This document shows, one piece after another, positions 40,731 through 49,747 of a DNA stretch of 64,000 nucleotides. The notes below the pieces were generated by a model. That model saw only the letters and a program-made list of their open reading frames with translations, made no database searches and was not told where the DNA came from. Both the position numbers and the translations under genes were made by a program. Source of the DNA: Amycolatopsis sp. EV170708-02-1. GTDB taxonomy: Bacteria; Actinomycetota; Actinomycetes; Mycobacteriales; Pseudonocardiaceae. The first letter of the stretch is position 1. The number at the start of each line of letters is the position of its first letter. Location of the stretch: positions 3,782,001-3,846,000 of the forward strand of contig NZ_CP092497.1 of NCBI RefSeq assembly GCF_022479115.1, written 5' to 3'.

Positions 40731-41168
40731 TCACTCCTCGGGCGTGAGCGCGTCGGCACAGGCGGCGAGGTCGTGCACCAGCCGCTCCCGTCCGGCTTCC
40801 GAAAACGGTGCGAGCATCCGGTCCTGGACCTCGCGCACGACGCCGCTCGCGGCGCGGAGCCGGGCGCGGCCGGCGGGGGTGAGCGTGCTGGGCAGGGCGC
40901 GGCCTTGCGGCGCCGTCGTCGGCCGGGTGACCAGCCCGCGGTCCTGCAGACCGCGCAGGACCAGGTTCATCGACTGCCGGGTGACGAACACGGCCCTGGC
41001 CAGTTCCGCGTTGGACAGCCCCGGCCGCTGCGAGAGCACTTCGAGACAGGAGTACTGCGGCACGGTCAGGTCGAGGGGGCGCAACGCGGTGTCCATCGCC
41101 GTCCGGAGTGCCGTCGCCGCCCGCTTCAGCAGGTAGCCCGCCGATTGGTCCAGTGGTCCGACCGTCAT
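40731..41168 (-). CDS. MarR-family transcriptional regulator
   Basis: A 145-residue winged-helix protein. LSQRPGLSNAELARAVFVTRQSMN covers the recognition helix and LVTRPTTAPQGRALPSTLTPAGRA the wing. It lies seven bases after the XRE-type regulator in the same direction. An inverted repeat overlaps its start codon (41167-41184), consistent with autoregulation. Ligand and target unknown. Confidence 0.9.
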   Translation of the reverse strand: MTVGPLDQSAGYLLKRAATALRTAMDTALRPLDLTVPQYSCLEVLSQRPGLSNAELARAVFVTRQSMNLVLRGLQDRGLVTRPTTAPQGRALPSTLTPAGRARLRAASGVVREVQDRMLAPFSEAGRERLVHDLAACADALTPEE

Positions 41169-41184
41169 GTCAGCATCATGACAT
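41167..41184. promoter_or_regulatory. MarR operator candidate overlapping the start codon
   Basis: ATGTCA and TGACAT half-sites around six bases, covering the MarR ATG and the end of the preceding XRE gene. A regulator bound here would block its own translation-start region. Confidence 0.6.
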
Positions 41185-42030
41185 ATTCGCGGCCTGGCGG
41201 AGCAGCGCGAGGGCCCGCTCGTCCGGCGAGCCCGCCGGGGTCGTGCACACGATCAGCGACTGGTCCGGCGAACGGGCGATCGACAACGTCTGCTGGGTCA
41301 CCCGGACCGTGCCGACCACCGGATGGCGCAGTTCGTAGGACTCGGCGTCGCAGGGCCGGACGCGATGGTCGCTCCACAGCGCGACGAACTCGGGGCTCTT
41401 CATCGTCAGTTCGCCGATCAGTTCCGCGAGCAGCGGGTCGTCGGGATACCTGCCGACGGCGATCCGCAGACTGCCGACCACCGCGCGGATCTTCCGCTTC
41501 CAGTCGGCGTAAAGCTCCCGGCAGTGCGGGTCCAGGAACAGCATCCGGCTCGTGTTCGGCCGTCGTGCCGGGTCTTGCGGGGCGTGGAAGTCGAGATGCC
41601 CGCCCAGCAGGGCGTGGCCGAGCGCGTTCCACGCCAGGACGTCGGAGCGGCGGCCGAGCACGAGCGCGGGAGCGTCGACGGTGCTCAGGAGATCGCGGGT
41701 CTCGTCGTGGAGCTTCTCGGGCCGTGGACGGCGCGCCCGCGGGGTGCGGCGGGCGGCGCCGGCGAGCCGGTCGAGGTGCCCGCGTTCGTGGTCGTCGAGC
41801 CGGAGCGCGCGGGCGATGGCGTCCAGCACCTCGGCCGAGGCGCCGCGGGACATGCCCTGTTCCAGCCGCGCGTAGTAGGAGACGCTGACCCCGGCGAGCT
41901 GGGCCAGTTCCTCGCGTCGCAGGCCCGCCACCCGGCGGCGCGACCCGAAATCGCGCAGGCCGACGTCTTCCGGCCGCAGCCGCGCCCGTCGTGCCTGCAG
42001 GAAGTCGCCGAGCGGGCCAGGTCCGTCCAT
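41176..42030 (-). CDS. XRE/MmyB-like helix-turn-helix regulator
   Basis: A 284-residue regulator. The HTH (about residues 35-80) reads RREELAQLAGVSVSYYARLEQGMSRGAS, followed by an MmyB-type ligand-binding domain with ILAWNALGHALLGG-like spacing (VLAWNALGHALLGG) and MLFLDPHCRELYADWKR. In the family this domain can bind fatty acids or similar molecules. The gene is divergent from an MBL-fold hydrolase, its probable target, with about 100 bases between. MarR follows in the same direction. Confidence 0.88.
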   Translation of the reverse strand: MDGPGPLGDFLQARRARLRPEDVGLRDFGSRRRVAGLRREELAQLAGVSVSYYARLEQGMSRGASAEVLDAIARALRLDDHERGHLDRLAGAARRTPRARRPRPEKLHDETRDLLSTVDAPALVLGRRSDVLAWNALGHALLGGHLDFHAPQDPARRPNTSRMLFLDPHCRELYADWKRKIRAVVGSLRIAVGRYPDDPLLAELIGELTMKSPEFVALWSDHRVRPCDAESYELRHPVVGTVRVTQQTLSIARSPDQSLIVCTTPAGSPDERALALLRQAANMS

Positions 42031-42132
42031 GGGGCCGAGTATCCGGGGCCCGGTCCGCGTCAGCCACACCCTCCCGGTGGGAGGACAAGCGGGGCGTGGT
42101 CCGCGTCCGGCCGGGTCCGCAGGCTCGGGGAC

Positions 42133-43038
42133 ATGGACGAGATCACCATCGGAGACGTCACGGTCACCCGCGTCAAGGAGTTCTACGGTTCGCTCGGCAT
42201 GTCCCCGGCCGAGTTCATGCCGGACAGCCCCGACGGGGCGTGGGACGAACACCGCGGCTGGCTGGCGCCCGACTTCTGGAACCCCGAGACCAACGAGTGC
42301 CACACGGCGCTCCAGTCCTGGCTGATCCGCAGCGAAGGGCGCACGATCCTCGTCGACACCGGTGTCGGCAACCACAAGGACCGGCCGTACGCGGCGGTGT
42401 GGAACCGCCTCGACACCGCGTACCTCGACAACCTCGCGGCCGCCGGGGTGCGGCCCGAGGACGTCGACGTCGTGGTCAACACCCATCTGCACATCGACCA
42501 CGTCGGCTGGAACACCCGGCTCGACGGCCGCACCTGGGTGCCGACCTTCCCGAACGCCACGTATCTGATGCCGCGGCCCGATTTCGACTTCTGGAACCCG
42601 GCCGAAGCGCACGATTCCGTGCTGGGACGCGGAAATCAGAACGTCTTCGAGGACAGTGTCGCGCCGGTCCACGAGGCGGGGCTGACCCACCTGTGGGACG
42701 GCACGTACCGGATCGACCGGAATCTGCGGCTCGATCCCGCGCCCGGTCACACGCCCGGCTCGTCCGTGCTCACCCTGGAATCGGGCGGGGAGCGGGCGTT
42801 GTTCGTGGGCGACCTCGTGCACACCGCGCTGCAGATCGTGGAGCCGGACACCAATTCGCCCTATTGCGAAGACCCGGCCGGGTCCAGGGCCACCCGGCAC
42901 AGGCTGCTCGGCCGGGCCGCCGACGAGCACGCGCTCCTCTTCCCGGCGCACTTCGGCGCCCAGGGCGCGGTGCGGGTCGAGCGCCGCGGATCGAAGTTCG
43001 CGATCGCGCGGTGGGCCGCGTTCTCTCAACTCTCCTGA
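42133..43038 (+). CDS. Metallo-beta-lactamase-fold hydrolase
   Basis: A 301-residue MBL-fold enzyme with the zinc motif NTHLHIDHVGWN (HxHxDH), APGHTPGSSVLTL with a further His, and FVGDLVHTALQI with the bridging Asp. The FPAHFG near the end gives the last His. Substrate type resembles lactonases of the AttM/AiiA group, but this is not proven. The ATG at 42133 starts a short strand-rich N-terminus. Paired with the esterase gene nine bases downstream and divergent from the XRE regulator. Confidence 0.88.
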   Translation: MDEITIGDVTVTRVKEFYGSLGMSPAEFMPDSPDGAWDEHRGWLAPDFWNPETNECHTALQSWLIRSEGRTILVDTGVGNHKDRPYAAVWNRLDTAYLDNLAAAGVRPEDVDVVVNTHLHIDHVGWNTRLDGRTWVPTFPNATYLMPRPDFDFWNPAEAHDSVLGRGNQNVFEDSVAPVHEAGLTHLWDGTYRIDRNLRLDPAPGHTPGSSVLTLESGGERALFVGDLVHTALQIVEPDTNSPYCEDPAGSRATRHRLLGRAADEHALLFPAHFGAQGAVRVERRGSKFAIARWAAFSQLS

Positions 43039-43047
43039 GGAGTTTTC

Positions 43048-44313
43048 GTGTACGTGCGAGCAGAAACCCCGGCCGGTGCCGTCCGCGGCGGCCGTGATTC
43101 CTTCGGTGAGCTCTACCGCGCCATCCCGTACGCGGAGGCGCCGATCGGACCCGGCCGTTTCCTCCCGCCGGCGCCGCATCCGGGCTGGTCCGGCATACGC
43201 GACGGGACACGGCCGGGGCCGACGGCACCCCAGCCGGTGCGCGACTTCGGCGGGCTCGACATGACGCCGTATTTCGGGCCCGGCTGGGTGCGCGGCGAGG
43301 AGTACCTCACCGTCGACGTCCGGACCCCGGCGGCGGACGACAGACGGCGTCCGGTCATGGTCTTCGTGCACGGCGGCGGTTTCGTCACCGGTTCGACCCG
43401 TGCCGCGCTCTACGACGGGAGGGCGTTCGCGCGCGACGGCGTCGTCCTGGTGACGGTGAACTACCGCCTCGGTGTCCCCGGTTTCCTCGATCTGGAAGGC
43501 GCCCCGCCCAACCGGGGCCTGCTCGACGTGCTCGCCGCGCTCGGCTGGGTGCGGGACACGATCGCGGTGTTCGGCGGCGATCCGGGCAACGTCACCGTGT
43601 TCGGGCAGTCCGCGGGAGCGACGCTCACCGGCGCGTTGCTCGCGACACCGGAGGCCAAGGGGCTGTTCCGCCGGGCGATCGTCCAGAGCGGCAGCGGAAC
43701 CGGCGCCTTCACGCCGGAGCAAGCGGCCCGGGTCGGCCACGCGGCCGCTTCGGCGCTGGGAGTCGAGCCCACCGCGCGGGCGTTCGGCGAGATCCCGGAC
43801 GAGCGGTTCCTGGAGATCCTGCCCGCGCTGGCCGGGCTCGATCTGCGGACCGAAACCGCCGCGGATCCCTTGGCCGGGCTGAGCCCGTTCAGTCTCGTCC
43901 TGCCGGTCCAACCCGCCGACGGTCCACTCGACGGAGACGTCGCGCTCCTCATCGGTACCAACACCGAGGAAGGAAACCTTTACGGCGAAAGGGATCTCGG
44001 GCGGACGCTGTTCGGCGACGGCACCGAGCGTCTGGCGCGGGCGCACGCGGCGATCTCGGCGGGGCACACCCACCGGTACTCGTTCGGCTATCGGTCGACG
44101 GCGTTGGACGGACGGCTCGGCGCCGCCCACACCGTCGAGCTGCCGTTCGTCTTCGACGTCGCCGACGAGCCGTGGCTGCACGGGGAGACCGGCCTGCTCG
44201 GTCCCGATCCGGTTCCGGAGGGTCTTGCGGCCAGGGTGCACGGTGCGTGGGTCGCGTTCGCGAGGACATGTGATCCCGGCTGGGGAGGAGACACCGTCGA
44301 GTACTTCGGCTGA
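43048..44313 (+). CDS. Type B carboxylesterase (short form)
   Basis: A 421-residue COesterase-family hydrolase, shorter than the usual 490-520 residues because the middle lid region is reduced. Oxyanion motif VFVHGGGFVTGS, nucleophile GQSAGATLTG with catalytic Ser near residue 191, IGTNTEEGNLY with the Glu and HTVELPFVFD with the His complete the triad. GTG at 43048 nine bases after the MBL gene, with GAGGAG before it. Likely a small-ester or lactone-degrading partner of the MBL-fold enzyme. Confidence 0.88.
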   Translation: MYVRAETPAGAVRGGRDSFGELYRAIPYAEAPIGPGRFLPPAPHPGWSGIRDGTRPGPTAPQPVRDFGGLDMTPYFGPGWVRGEEYLTVDVRTPAADDRRRPVMVFVHGGGFVTGSTRAALYDGRAFARDGVVLVTVNYRLGVPGFLDLEGAPPNRGLLDVLAALGWVRDTIAVFGGDPGNVTVFGQSAGATLTGALLATPEAKGLFRRAIVQSGSGTGAFTPEQAARVGHAAASALGVEPTARAFGEIPDERFLEILPALAGLDLRTETAADPLAGLSPFSLVLPVQPADGPLDGDVALLIGTNTEEGNLYGERDLGRTLFGDGTERLARAHAAISAGHTHRYSFGYRSTALDGRLGAAHTVELPFVFDVADEPWLHGETGLLGPDPVPEGLAARVHGAWVAFARTCDPGWGGDTVEYFG

Positions 44314-44411
44314 CAGTGCCTGCCAGACCGGTGCCAGTGTCGTGTGCGGCGTCTGCCAGCGGCCCGCGACACGCTCTGGAATGTCATTCCAGAAGCGACC
44401 GAGGGGTCACC

Positions 44412-45542
44412 ATGAACACATCTGTCACGATCATCGGCGCCGGTCTCGGCGGGCTCACCCTGGCCAGGGTCCTGCATGTCCACGGCATCCAGGCCACGGT
44501 TTACGAGGCGGAAGCGTCCCCGACCTCGCGGCTGCAGGGCGGGATGCTCGACATCCACGACTACAACGGCCAGCTCGCGCTCGAAGCCGCCGGGCTGATG
44601 GACGAGTTCCGCGGCATCGTCCTGGAGGGCCGTCAGGCCCTGCGGGTGCTCGACATGGACGGGACCGTCCTGTTCGAACGGGGCGACGACGGCACGGGCG
44701 GCCGCCCCGAGGCGCAGCGCGGCGACCTGCGGCGGATGCTGCTCGACTCGCTCCCCGAAGGCACCGTCCACTGGGGACGCAAGGCCGTCGGCGCCCGGAC
44801 GCTCGGCGACGGCCGCCACGAGGTGGCCTTCGACGACGGCACCACCGTGGTCGCCGGGCTGCTGGTCGGTGCCGACGGCGCCTGGTCACGGATCCGGCCG
44901 CTGCTCACCGAGGCCGTTCCCGAGTACTCCGGCACGTCGATCGTCGAGACCTATCTGTACGAGGCGGACACCCGGCACGTCGCCGTGACCAAGACGGTCG
45001 GCGGCGGATCGATGTTCGGGGCCGGGACCACGGAGGGCATCGGCATCAACGCCCACCGCGAACGCGGCGACACCCTGCACGCCTACGTGGAGCTCGGCAA
45101 ACCGCTGGAGTGGTTCGACGCCATCGACTTCTCCGACGCCGAAGCGGCCAAGGCGCGGATCGTGGCGGAGTTCGACGGCTGGTCGCCGGAGCTCACCGCC
45201 CTCATCACCGAAAGCGACGTCGCGCCGATCCACCGTCCGGCCTTCGCCCTGCCGTTCGGGTTGCGCTGGGAGCGAGTGCCCGGCGTGACCTTGCTCGGCG
45301 ACGCCGCGCATCTCGCGCTGGCGAACGGGGAAGGTGCCAACCTGGCGATGCTCGACGGCGCCGAACTCGGCAAGGCGCTCGCCGCGCGTCCCGACGACGT
45401 CGAGGCCGCTCTCGCCGAGTACGAACAGGCCATGTTCGTGCGCTGCGAAACGCCGATCAAGGAGGACTTCCTGATCGAAAGCATCTTCGGCGAGGACGTT
45501 CCCGAGCGGCTGCTCGCCATGTTCGAGGAGCGGAAGGCCTGA
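44412..45542 (+). CDS. FAD-dependent monooxygenase (TetX-like)
   Basis: A 376-residue class A flavin monooxygenase. The FAD-binding GAGLGGLTLARVLHVHGI opens the protein, RLQGGMLDIHDYNGQLALE and LLVGADGAWSRIR follow, and VTLLGDAAHLALANGEGANLAMLDG is the second FAD motif. Sequence style is close to the TetX/RdmE-type enzymes that hydroxylate polycyclic substrates. ATG at 44412 after GAGGGGTC. A convergent TetR gene ends one base after its stop. Confidence 0.88.
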   Translation: MNTSVTIIGAGLGGLTLARVLHVHGIQATVYEAEASPTSRLQGGMLDIHDYNGQLALEAAGLMDEFRGIVLEGRQALRVLDMDGTVLFERGDDGTGGRPEAQRGDLRRMLLDSLPEGTVHWGRKAVGARTLGDGRHEVAFDDGTTVVAGLLVGADGAWSRIRPLLTEAVPEYSGTSIVETYLYEADTRHVAVTKTVGGGSMFGAGTTEGIGINAHRERGDTLHAYVELGKPLEWFDAIDFSDAEAAKARIVAEFDGWSPELTALITESDVAPIHRPAFALPFGLRWERVPGVTLLGDAAHLALANGEGANLAMLDGAELGKALAARPDDVEAALAEYEQAMFVRCETPIKEDFLIESIFGEDVPERLLAMFEERKA

Positions 45543-45543
45543 G

Positions 45544-46068
45544 TCAGGCCGTGCCGCCGGCGAGGGCCTTCAGTCCGCGGACGATCGTTTCCGCGCTGGG
45601 GGCCCGGTCCGGGGCGACGAGGTGCTGCATCATCACGCCCGCGATGAGGGCGAACTGGACGGCGCCTGCCGCGTCGGTGTCGGTGGCGGACAGGCGTCCA
45701 CCGAGGACCTTCCGGGCTTCGTCCTGGGCGTCGGCGAGCCGTCCGCGCAGTTCCGGGAAGCGGATGGCCTGAGTGGCGCTCTCCAGGACGGCGGTCCACA
45801 GGTCGCGCTGCTCGGCGAAGGAGCCGACAAGGCCCTGCCAGGTGGCGGTGAGTGAAGCGCCCTCCGGCACCCGTAGGTGCTCGACCACTTCGGTGGACAG
45901 CTCGATCATGGCCTCGTTCATGAGGGCCTCTTTGGAGCCGAAGTGGTACCCGATGGAGCCGAGGTTCGCCCCCGAGGCGGCGGTGATGTCCCGCGCGGTG
46001 GTGTGCGCGTAGCCGCGTTCGATCAGGCAGCGCTTGGCCCCGTCGAGGAGGTCCTCTCGTTGTCCCAT
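45544..46068 (-). CDS. TetR-family transcriptional regulator
   Basis: A 174-residue regulator: HTH TARDITAASGANLGSIGYHFGSKEALMNEAM near residues 23-55, C-terminal helices follow. Divergent from the carotenoid oxygenase gene. Two direct copies of an ATACAAATGT motif lie in the 88-bp gap, a likely operator. Convergent with the monooxygenase, which may also belong to its regulon. Ligand unknown. Confidence 0.9.
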   Translation of the reverse strand: MGQREDLLDGAKRCLIERGYAHTTARDITAASGANLGSIGYHFGSKEALMNEAMIELSTEVVEHLRVPEGASLTATWQGLVGSFAEQRDLWTAVLESATQAIRFPELRGRLADAQDEARKVLGGRLSATDTDAAGAVQFALIAGVMMQHLVAPDRAPSAETIVRGLKALAGGTA

Positions 46069-46104
46069 GCGGCGATCCTAGCGGGTGGCTGTGACAAGCG
46101 TCTT

Positions 46105-46129
46105 ATACAAATGTATTATACAAATGTTC
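46105..46129. promoter_or_regulatory. Tandem operator candidate of the TetR next to carotenoid oxygenase
   Basis: ATACAAATGTAT at 46105-46116 is an inverted repeat of ATACA/TGTAT, and ATACAAATGT repeats at 46118-46127, 13 bases apart. This 25-base AT-rich patch stands out in the GC-rich region and lies 28-52 bases before the oxygenase ATG. Confidence 0.65.
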
Positions 46130-46156
46130 AAGACACCTCGCGGTAAGGAAACGACG

Positions 46157-47506
46157 ATGAATCGCTACGTCCTCGGCAACTTCGCCCCGGTCACGGAGGA
46201 GATCACCGCCTTCGATCTGCCCGTCAGCGGGAAGATCCCGGACGATCTCGACGGCCGCTACCTGCGTATCGGCCCGAATCCGCTCGGCCTCGAAGACGCG
46301 TCGGCGCATGTCTGGACCCTGGGGGAAGGCATGGTCCACGGCGTGCGCCTGCGCGGCGGCCGCGCCGAGTGGTACCGCAACCGCTGGGTCCGGTCGGCCT
46401 CCGTGGCGGACCGGCTCGGGGAACCGCGGCGCGGGCAGGTCGCCGACGAGAGACTGGACTTCGCGCCGAACGTCCAGGTCGCGGGCCATGGCGGCCGCCT
46501 CTACGCGCTCATCGAAGGAGGGCTGGCGCCGTACGAGCTGACCGACGAACTCGACACCGTCGGACCCGCCTCCCTGGGCGCCACGGAACAGGGTTTCTCC
46601 GCCAACGCGCACAGCAAGTTCGACCACGCGACCGGCGAGCTGCATTCGCTGGCCTTCCGGTACGGCGCGGATTTCGTGCAGCACATCGTGATCGGCCCCG
46701 ACGGTCGCAACCGGAGCGTCACCGACATCAAGGCGCCGACCCTGCCGTACATGCACGACTTCGCGCTCACCGAGCACTACGTGGTGCTCTACGAGTCCCC
46801 GATGGTCTTCGAGCCCGAACGCCTGGCGACGGGTGTGCCGTTCCGCTGGAACCGGGAACTGCCGTCACGGCTGGGGCTGCTGCCGAGGGCGGGCGGGACG
46901 GTGCGGTGGTTCGAGACCGCGCCCGTCATGGTCGGTCACACGCTGAACGCCTTCGAGGACAACGGAACCGTGGTGGTGGACGTGGTCGTGCATCCCCGGC
47001 CGGTCGACTTCGCCGACATCGGCGCCTCGAAGCCCGTGCTCGAACGCTGGACGGCGGACCTCGCGGCCGGCCGGGCCACGCGCGCCCTGCTGCACGACCG
47101 TCCCCAGGACTTCCCGCGCCTCAACGGCCGGTTCGGCGGAAAGCCTTATCGCTACGGCTATTCGGCGGCGGCCGAGCTGTACGCCACCCCGAGCGCCACG
47201 GAACCGGATCGCCCCGACGAGGGTTTCAGCAGTGCTCTCCTCAAACACGATCTCCTGACCGGTGTCACCGAAGCCCACGAGTTCGGCCGCGACGCGAGCG
47301 CTGGGGAGACCGTCTTCGTCCCGTCGGCCAGGGCCGCGGCGGAGGACGACGGTTACAACCTGGTGTACGTCCACGACCGCGACCGGGGCGCGGCGGATCT
47401 GGTGATCCTCGCGGCGCAGGACTTCACCGGCGAGCCGCTGGCTCGGGTCCATCTGCCCGCCCGTGTCCCACTGGGACTGCACGGCAGCTGGATTCCCGCC
47501 GCCTGA
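46157..47506 (+). CDS. Carotenoid oxygenase family protein (RPE65/CCD type)
   Basis: A 449-residue seven-bladed propeller enzyme that cleaves a double bond with Fe(II). Start YLRIGPNPLG is the family N-terminal mark. The four iron-binding His lie in AHSKFD, MHDFALTEHY, GHTLNAFEDNG and the terminal LHGSW. The ATG at 46157 is chosen because it begins the conserved N-terminus; a longer reading would run through the operator. The substrate may be a carotenoid, apocarotenoid or stilbene. Under probable TetR control. Confidence 0.9.
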   Translation: MNRYVLGNFAPVTEEITAFDLPVSGKIPDDLDGRYLRIGPNPLGLEDASAHVWTLGEGMVHGVRLRGGRAEWYRNRWVRSASVADRLGEPRRGQVADERLDFAPNVQVAGHGGRLYALIEGGLAPYELTDELDTVGPASLGATEQGFSANAHSKFDHATGELHSLAFRYGADFVQHIVIGPDGRNRSVTDIKAPTLPYMHDFALTEHYVVLYESPMVFEPERLATGVPFRWNRELPSRLGLLPRAGGTVRWFETAPVMVGHTLNAFEDNGTVVVDVVVHPRPVDFADIGASKPVLERWTADLAAGRATRALLHDRPQDFPRLNGRFGGKPYRYGYSAAAELYATPSATEPDRPDEGFSSALLKHDLLTGVTEAHEFGRDASAGETVFVPSARAAAEDDGYNLVYVHDRDRGAADLVILAAQDFTGEPLARVHLPARVPLGLHGSWIPAA

Positions 47507-47532
47507 CTCCGGCGTTTGGCTAATCTGGGCCC

Positions 47533-48477
47533 ATGCTGACCGGTGCGCGCGAGGTCGAGGTGTTCGAGGCGGCCCGTGGCCGGTTGGAGGCGATCGCGTA
47601 CCGCCTGCTGGGGTCGGCGAGCGACGCCGAGGACGCGGTGCAGGACACGTTCCTGCGCTGGCAGTCCGCCGATCGCGAGTACGTCGAGACACCCGAGGCG
47701 TGGCTGACGAAGGTGCTCACCAACCTCTGCCTCAACCGGCTCACCTCGGCGCGCGCCCGGCGGGAAACCTATGTGGGCCAATGGCTTCCCGAGCCGGTCT
47801 TCGCGGGGGACCGGATGCTCGGCCCGTCCGACACCGTCGAGCAGCGCGAATCGGTCTCCATCGCGATGCTCACGCTGATGGAGCGGCTCTCGGCGAAGGA
47901 ACGCGTCGTGTACGTGCTGCGCGAGGCGTTCGGGTATTCGCACGCCGAGATCGCCGAGGTCCTCGACGTCACCGAGTCGAACTGCCAGCAGATCCACCGG
48001 CGGGCCAAGCAGCACCTGGCCGCCGACCGGCGCCGGGTGGAGGTCGACGCGGCCGCGGCCCGCAAGATCGTCGAGGAGTTCCTCGCCGCGGCGCTCAGCG
48101 GCCGGACCGACGCGCTGGTGCGGATGCTGGCCGACGACGCGATCAGTGTGGGCGACGGCGGCGGCGTGCTCTTCTCGCTGCCGCGGCCGATCACCGGCGC
48201 GGTCCGGGTGGCGAGGTTCCTGCGCGGCCTCTTCAAGCCGAGCGCGGCCAAGTGGTCGTTGATCGGCGGCAAACCCGAGCTGTTCTCCACCATCGCCAAC
48301 GGCGTGCCGGCGCTGGTGCTGATGGTGGAGGACAAGCTCGTCGGCGTCGTCTCCCTGGAGGTCACCGCCGACGGCATCGCGGCGGTCCATGCCCAGGTCA
48401 ACCCGGCCAAACTGGACCGGGCGGCGGGTCAGTGGGCCGCGTCCGGACAGGGGGAGCCCCTCACCGTCGACTGGTGA
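47533..48477 (+). CDS. ECF41/SigJ-like sigma factor with SnoaL-like domain
   Basis: A 314-residue sigma factor. Region 2 (YRLLGSASDAEDAVQDTFLRW, AWLTKVLTNLCLNRL) and region 4 (KERVVYVLREAFGYSHAEIAEVLDVTESNCQQIHRRAKQHL) are intact. Residues 190-314 form the SnoaL/NTF2-like extension found in ECF41. Family knowledge: ECF41 factors have no anti-sigma partner and activate adjacent carboxymuconolactone-decarboxylase, oxidoreductase or epimerase genes. Here an oxidoreductase and an epimerase-like gene follow, matching that pattern. ATG at 47533, 26 bases after the carotenoid oxygenase. Confidence 0.9.
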   Translation: MLTGAREVEVFEAARGRLEAIAYRLLGSASDAEDAVQDTFLRWQSADREYVETPEAWLTKVLTNLCLNRLTSARARRETYVGQWLPEPVFAGDRMLGPSDTVEQRESVSIAMLTLMERLSAKERVVYVLREAFGYSHAEIAEVLDVTESNCQQIHRRAKQHLAADRRRVEVDAAAARKIVEEFLAAALSGRTDALVRMLADDAISVGDGGGVLFSLPRPITGAVRVARFLRGLFKPSAAKWSLIGGKPELFSTIANGVPALVLMVEDKLVGVVSLEVTADGIAAVHAQVNPAKLDRAAGQWAASGQGEPLTVDW

Positions 48478-48559
48478 CTCGGATCACAGTCCGTCCCTGT
48501 CAGGTTTCGTGCCGCTGTCCGGTTCAGGAGGCGAACACCGACCGGACAGGAGTGAGACC

Positions 48560-49726
48560 ATGAAGCACCGAATCGTCGTTCTCGGGGCCGGATACGCCGG
48601 AGCCAACGCCGCCGGGCGGCTGGCCAAGCGGCTGCACCCCGCCGACACCGAGATCACCCTCGTCAACGCCGATCCCGAGTTCGTCGAGCGGGTCCGCATG
48701 CATCAGCTCGCGACCGGCCAGGACCTGAAACCCCGCCTGCTGACCGATGTCTTCGCCGGCACGGGCGTGCGGGTGCGGATCGCGCGGGTCAGCGGCGTCG
48801 ACGCCGAACGCAAGACCGTCGTCCTCGACGACGGCGAAATCACCTACGACACCCTCGTCTACGCCCTCGGCAGCGCCGCCGCCGACTGCGGCGTTCCCGG
48901 CGTCGCCGAGCACGCACACCACATCGACGGCAAGGGTTCCGCGCTCCGGCTGCGGGCGCGTCTCACCGACCTCGCCGCGGGCGGGAGCGTGCTTGTCGTC
49001 GGCGGGGGCCTCACCGGCATCGAAGCCGTCACGGAAATCGCCGAAGCGAGGCCGGATCTCGACGTCGCGCTCGCGGCTCGCGGCGGTCTCGGCGACTGGA
49101 TGAGCGAGAAGGCCCGGCGCCACCTTCGCGGGACCTTCGAGAGGCTCGGCATCATCTTGTACGAGGACACCGACATCACGCACGTCGGGCCGGACGGCGC
49201 GAAGACCGCGGCCGGTCGCGAGATTCCCGCCCAGGTGACCGTCTGGACGGCCGGTTTCGCCGTCCACCCCATCGCCGCCGCCACGACCCTGGACGTCTCC
49301 GCGACGGGGCAGATCGTCGTCGACGACACGATGCGGTCGGTGTCGCACCCGGACGTCTACGCCGTCGGTGACGCCGCGTTCGCGACGGGCGTCAACGGGA
49401 CGCCGCTGCGGATGTCCTGCGCCTCGGGGGTGCCCACGGCCTACCGCGCGGCCGACGCCATCGTCGCCGTCCTGACCGGTGGCACGCTCCCCGAGAACAA
49501 GATCGGCTACACCGGCCAGTGCGTCAGCCTCGGCCGCCGTGACGCCGTCGTGCAGTGGGTGACCCCGGACGACCGGCCCAAGGATTCGGCGCTCACCGGT
49601 AAAACCGCCGCCCGCCTCAAGGAGATCATCTGCAAGGCCGCGGCCTGGAGCATCTCGCACCCGACGTCGATGCTGCCCGCGCGTCGCCGCCGCATCGTCA
49701 AGGCCGCGGAACCCGTCAGCGTGTGA
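48560..49726 (+). CDS. NAD(P)/FAD-dependent oxidoreductase (NDH-2-like)
   Basis: A 388-residue two-dinucleotide-binding oxidoreductase of the type II NADH dehydrogenase group. First GxGxxG is VVLGAGYAGANAAGRL, second is VLVVGGGLTGIEAVTEIAE and DVYAVGDAAFATG carries the FAD Asp. The C-terminus lacks the long amphipathic membrane anchor of true NDH-2, and its electron acceptor is unknown. ATG at 48560. Probable target of the upstream ECF41-like sigma factor. Confidence 0.88.
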   Translation: MKHRIVVLGAGYAGANAAGRLAKRLHPADTEITLVNADPEFVERVRMHQLATGQDLKPRLLTDVFAGTGVRVRIARVSGVDAERKTVVLDDGEITYDTLVYALGSAAADCGVPGVAEHAHHIDGKGSALRLRARLTDLAAGGSVLVVGGGLTGIEAVTEIAEARPDLDVALAARGGLGDWMSEKARRHLRGTFERLGIILYEDTDITHVGPDGAKTAAGREIPAQVTVWTAGFAVHPIAAATTLDVSATGQIVVDDTMRSVSHPDVYAVGDAAFATGVNGTPLRMSCASGVPTAYRAADAIVAVLTGGTLPENKIGYTGQCVSLGRRDAVVQWVTPDDRPKDSALTGKTAARLKEIICKAAAWSISHPTSMLPARRRRIVKAAEPVSV

Positions 49727-49747
49727 CCCCAGAACGAAGGAACGATC

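Noticed and set aside
48480..48559. Exact ECF41 promoter before the NDH-2-like gene
   Set aside because: Only a partial -35-like match near 48498 and no CGTC at the right distance.
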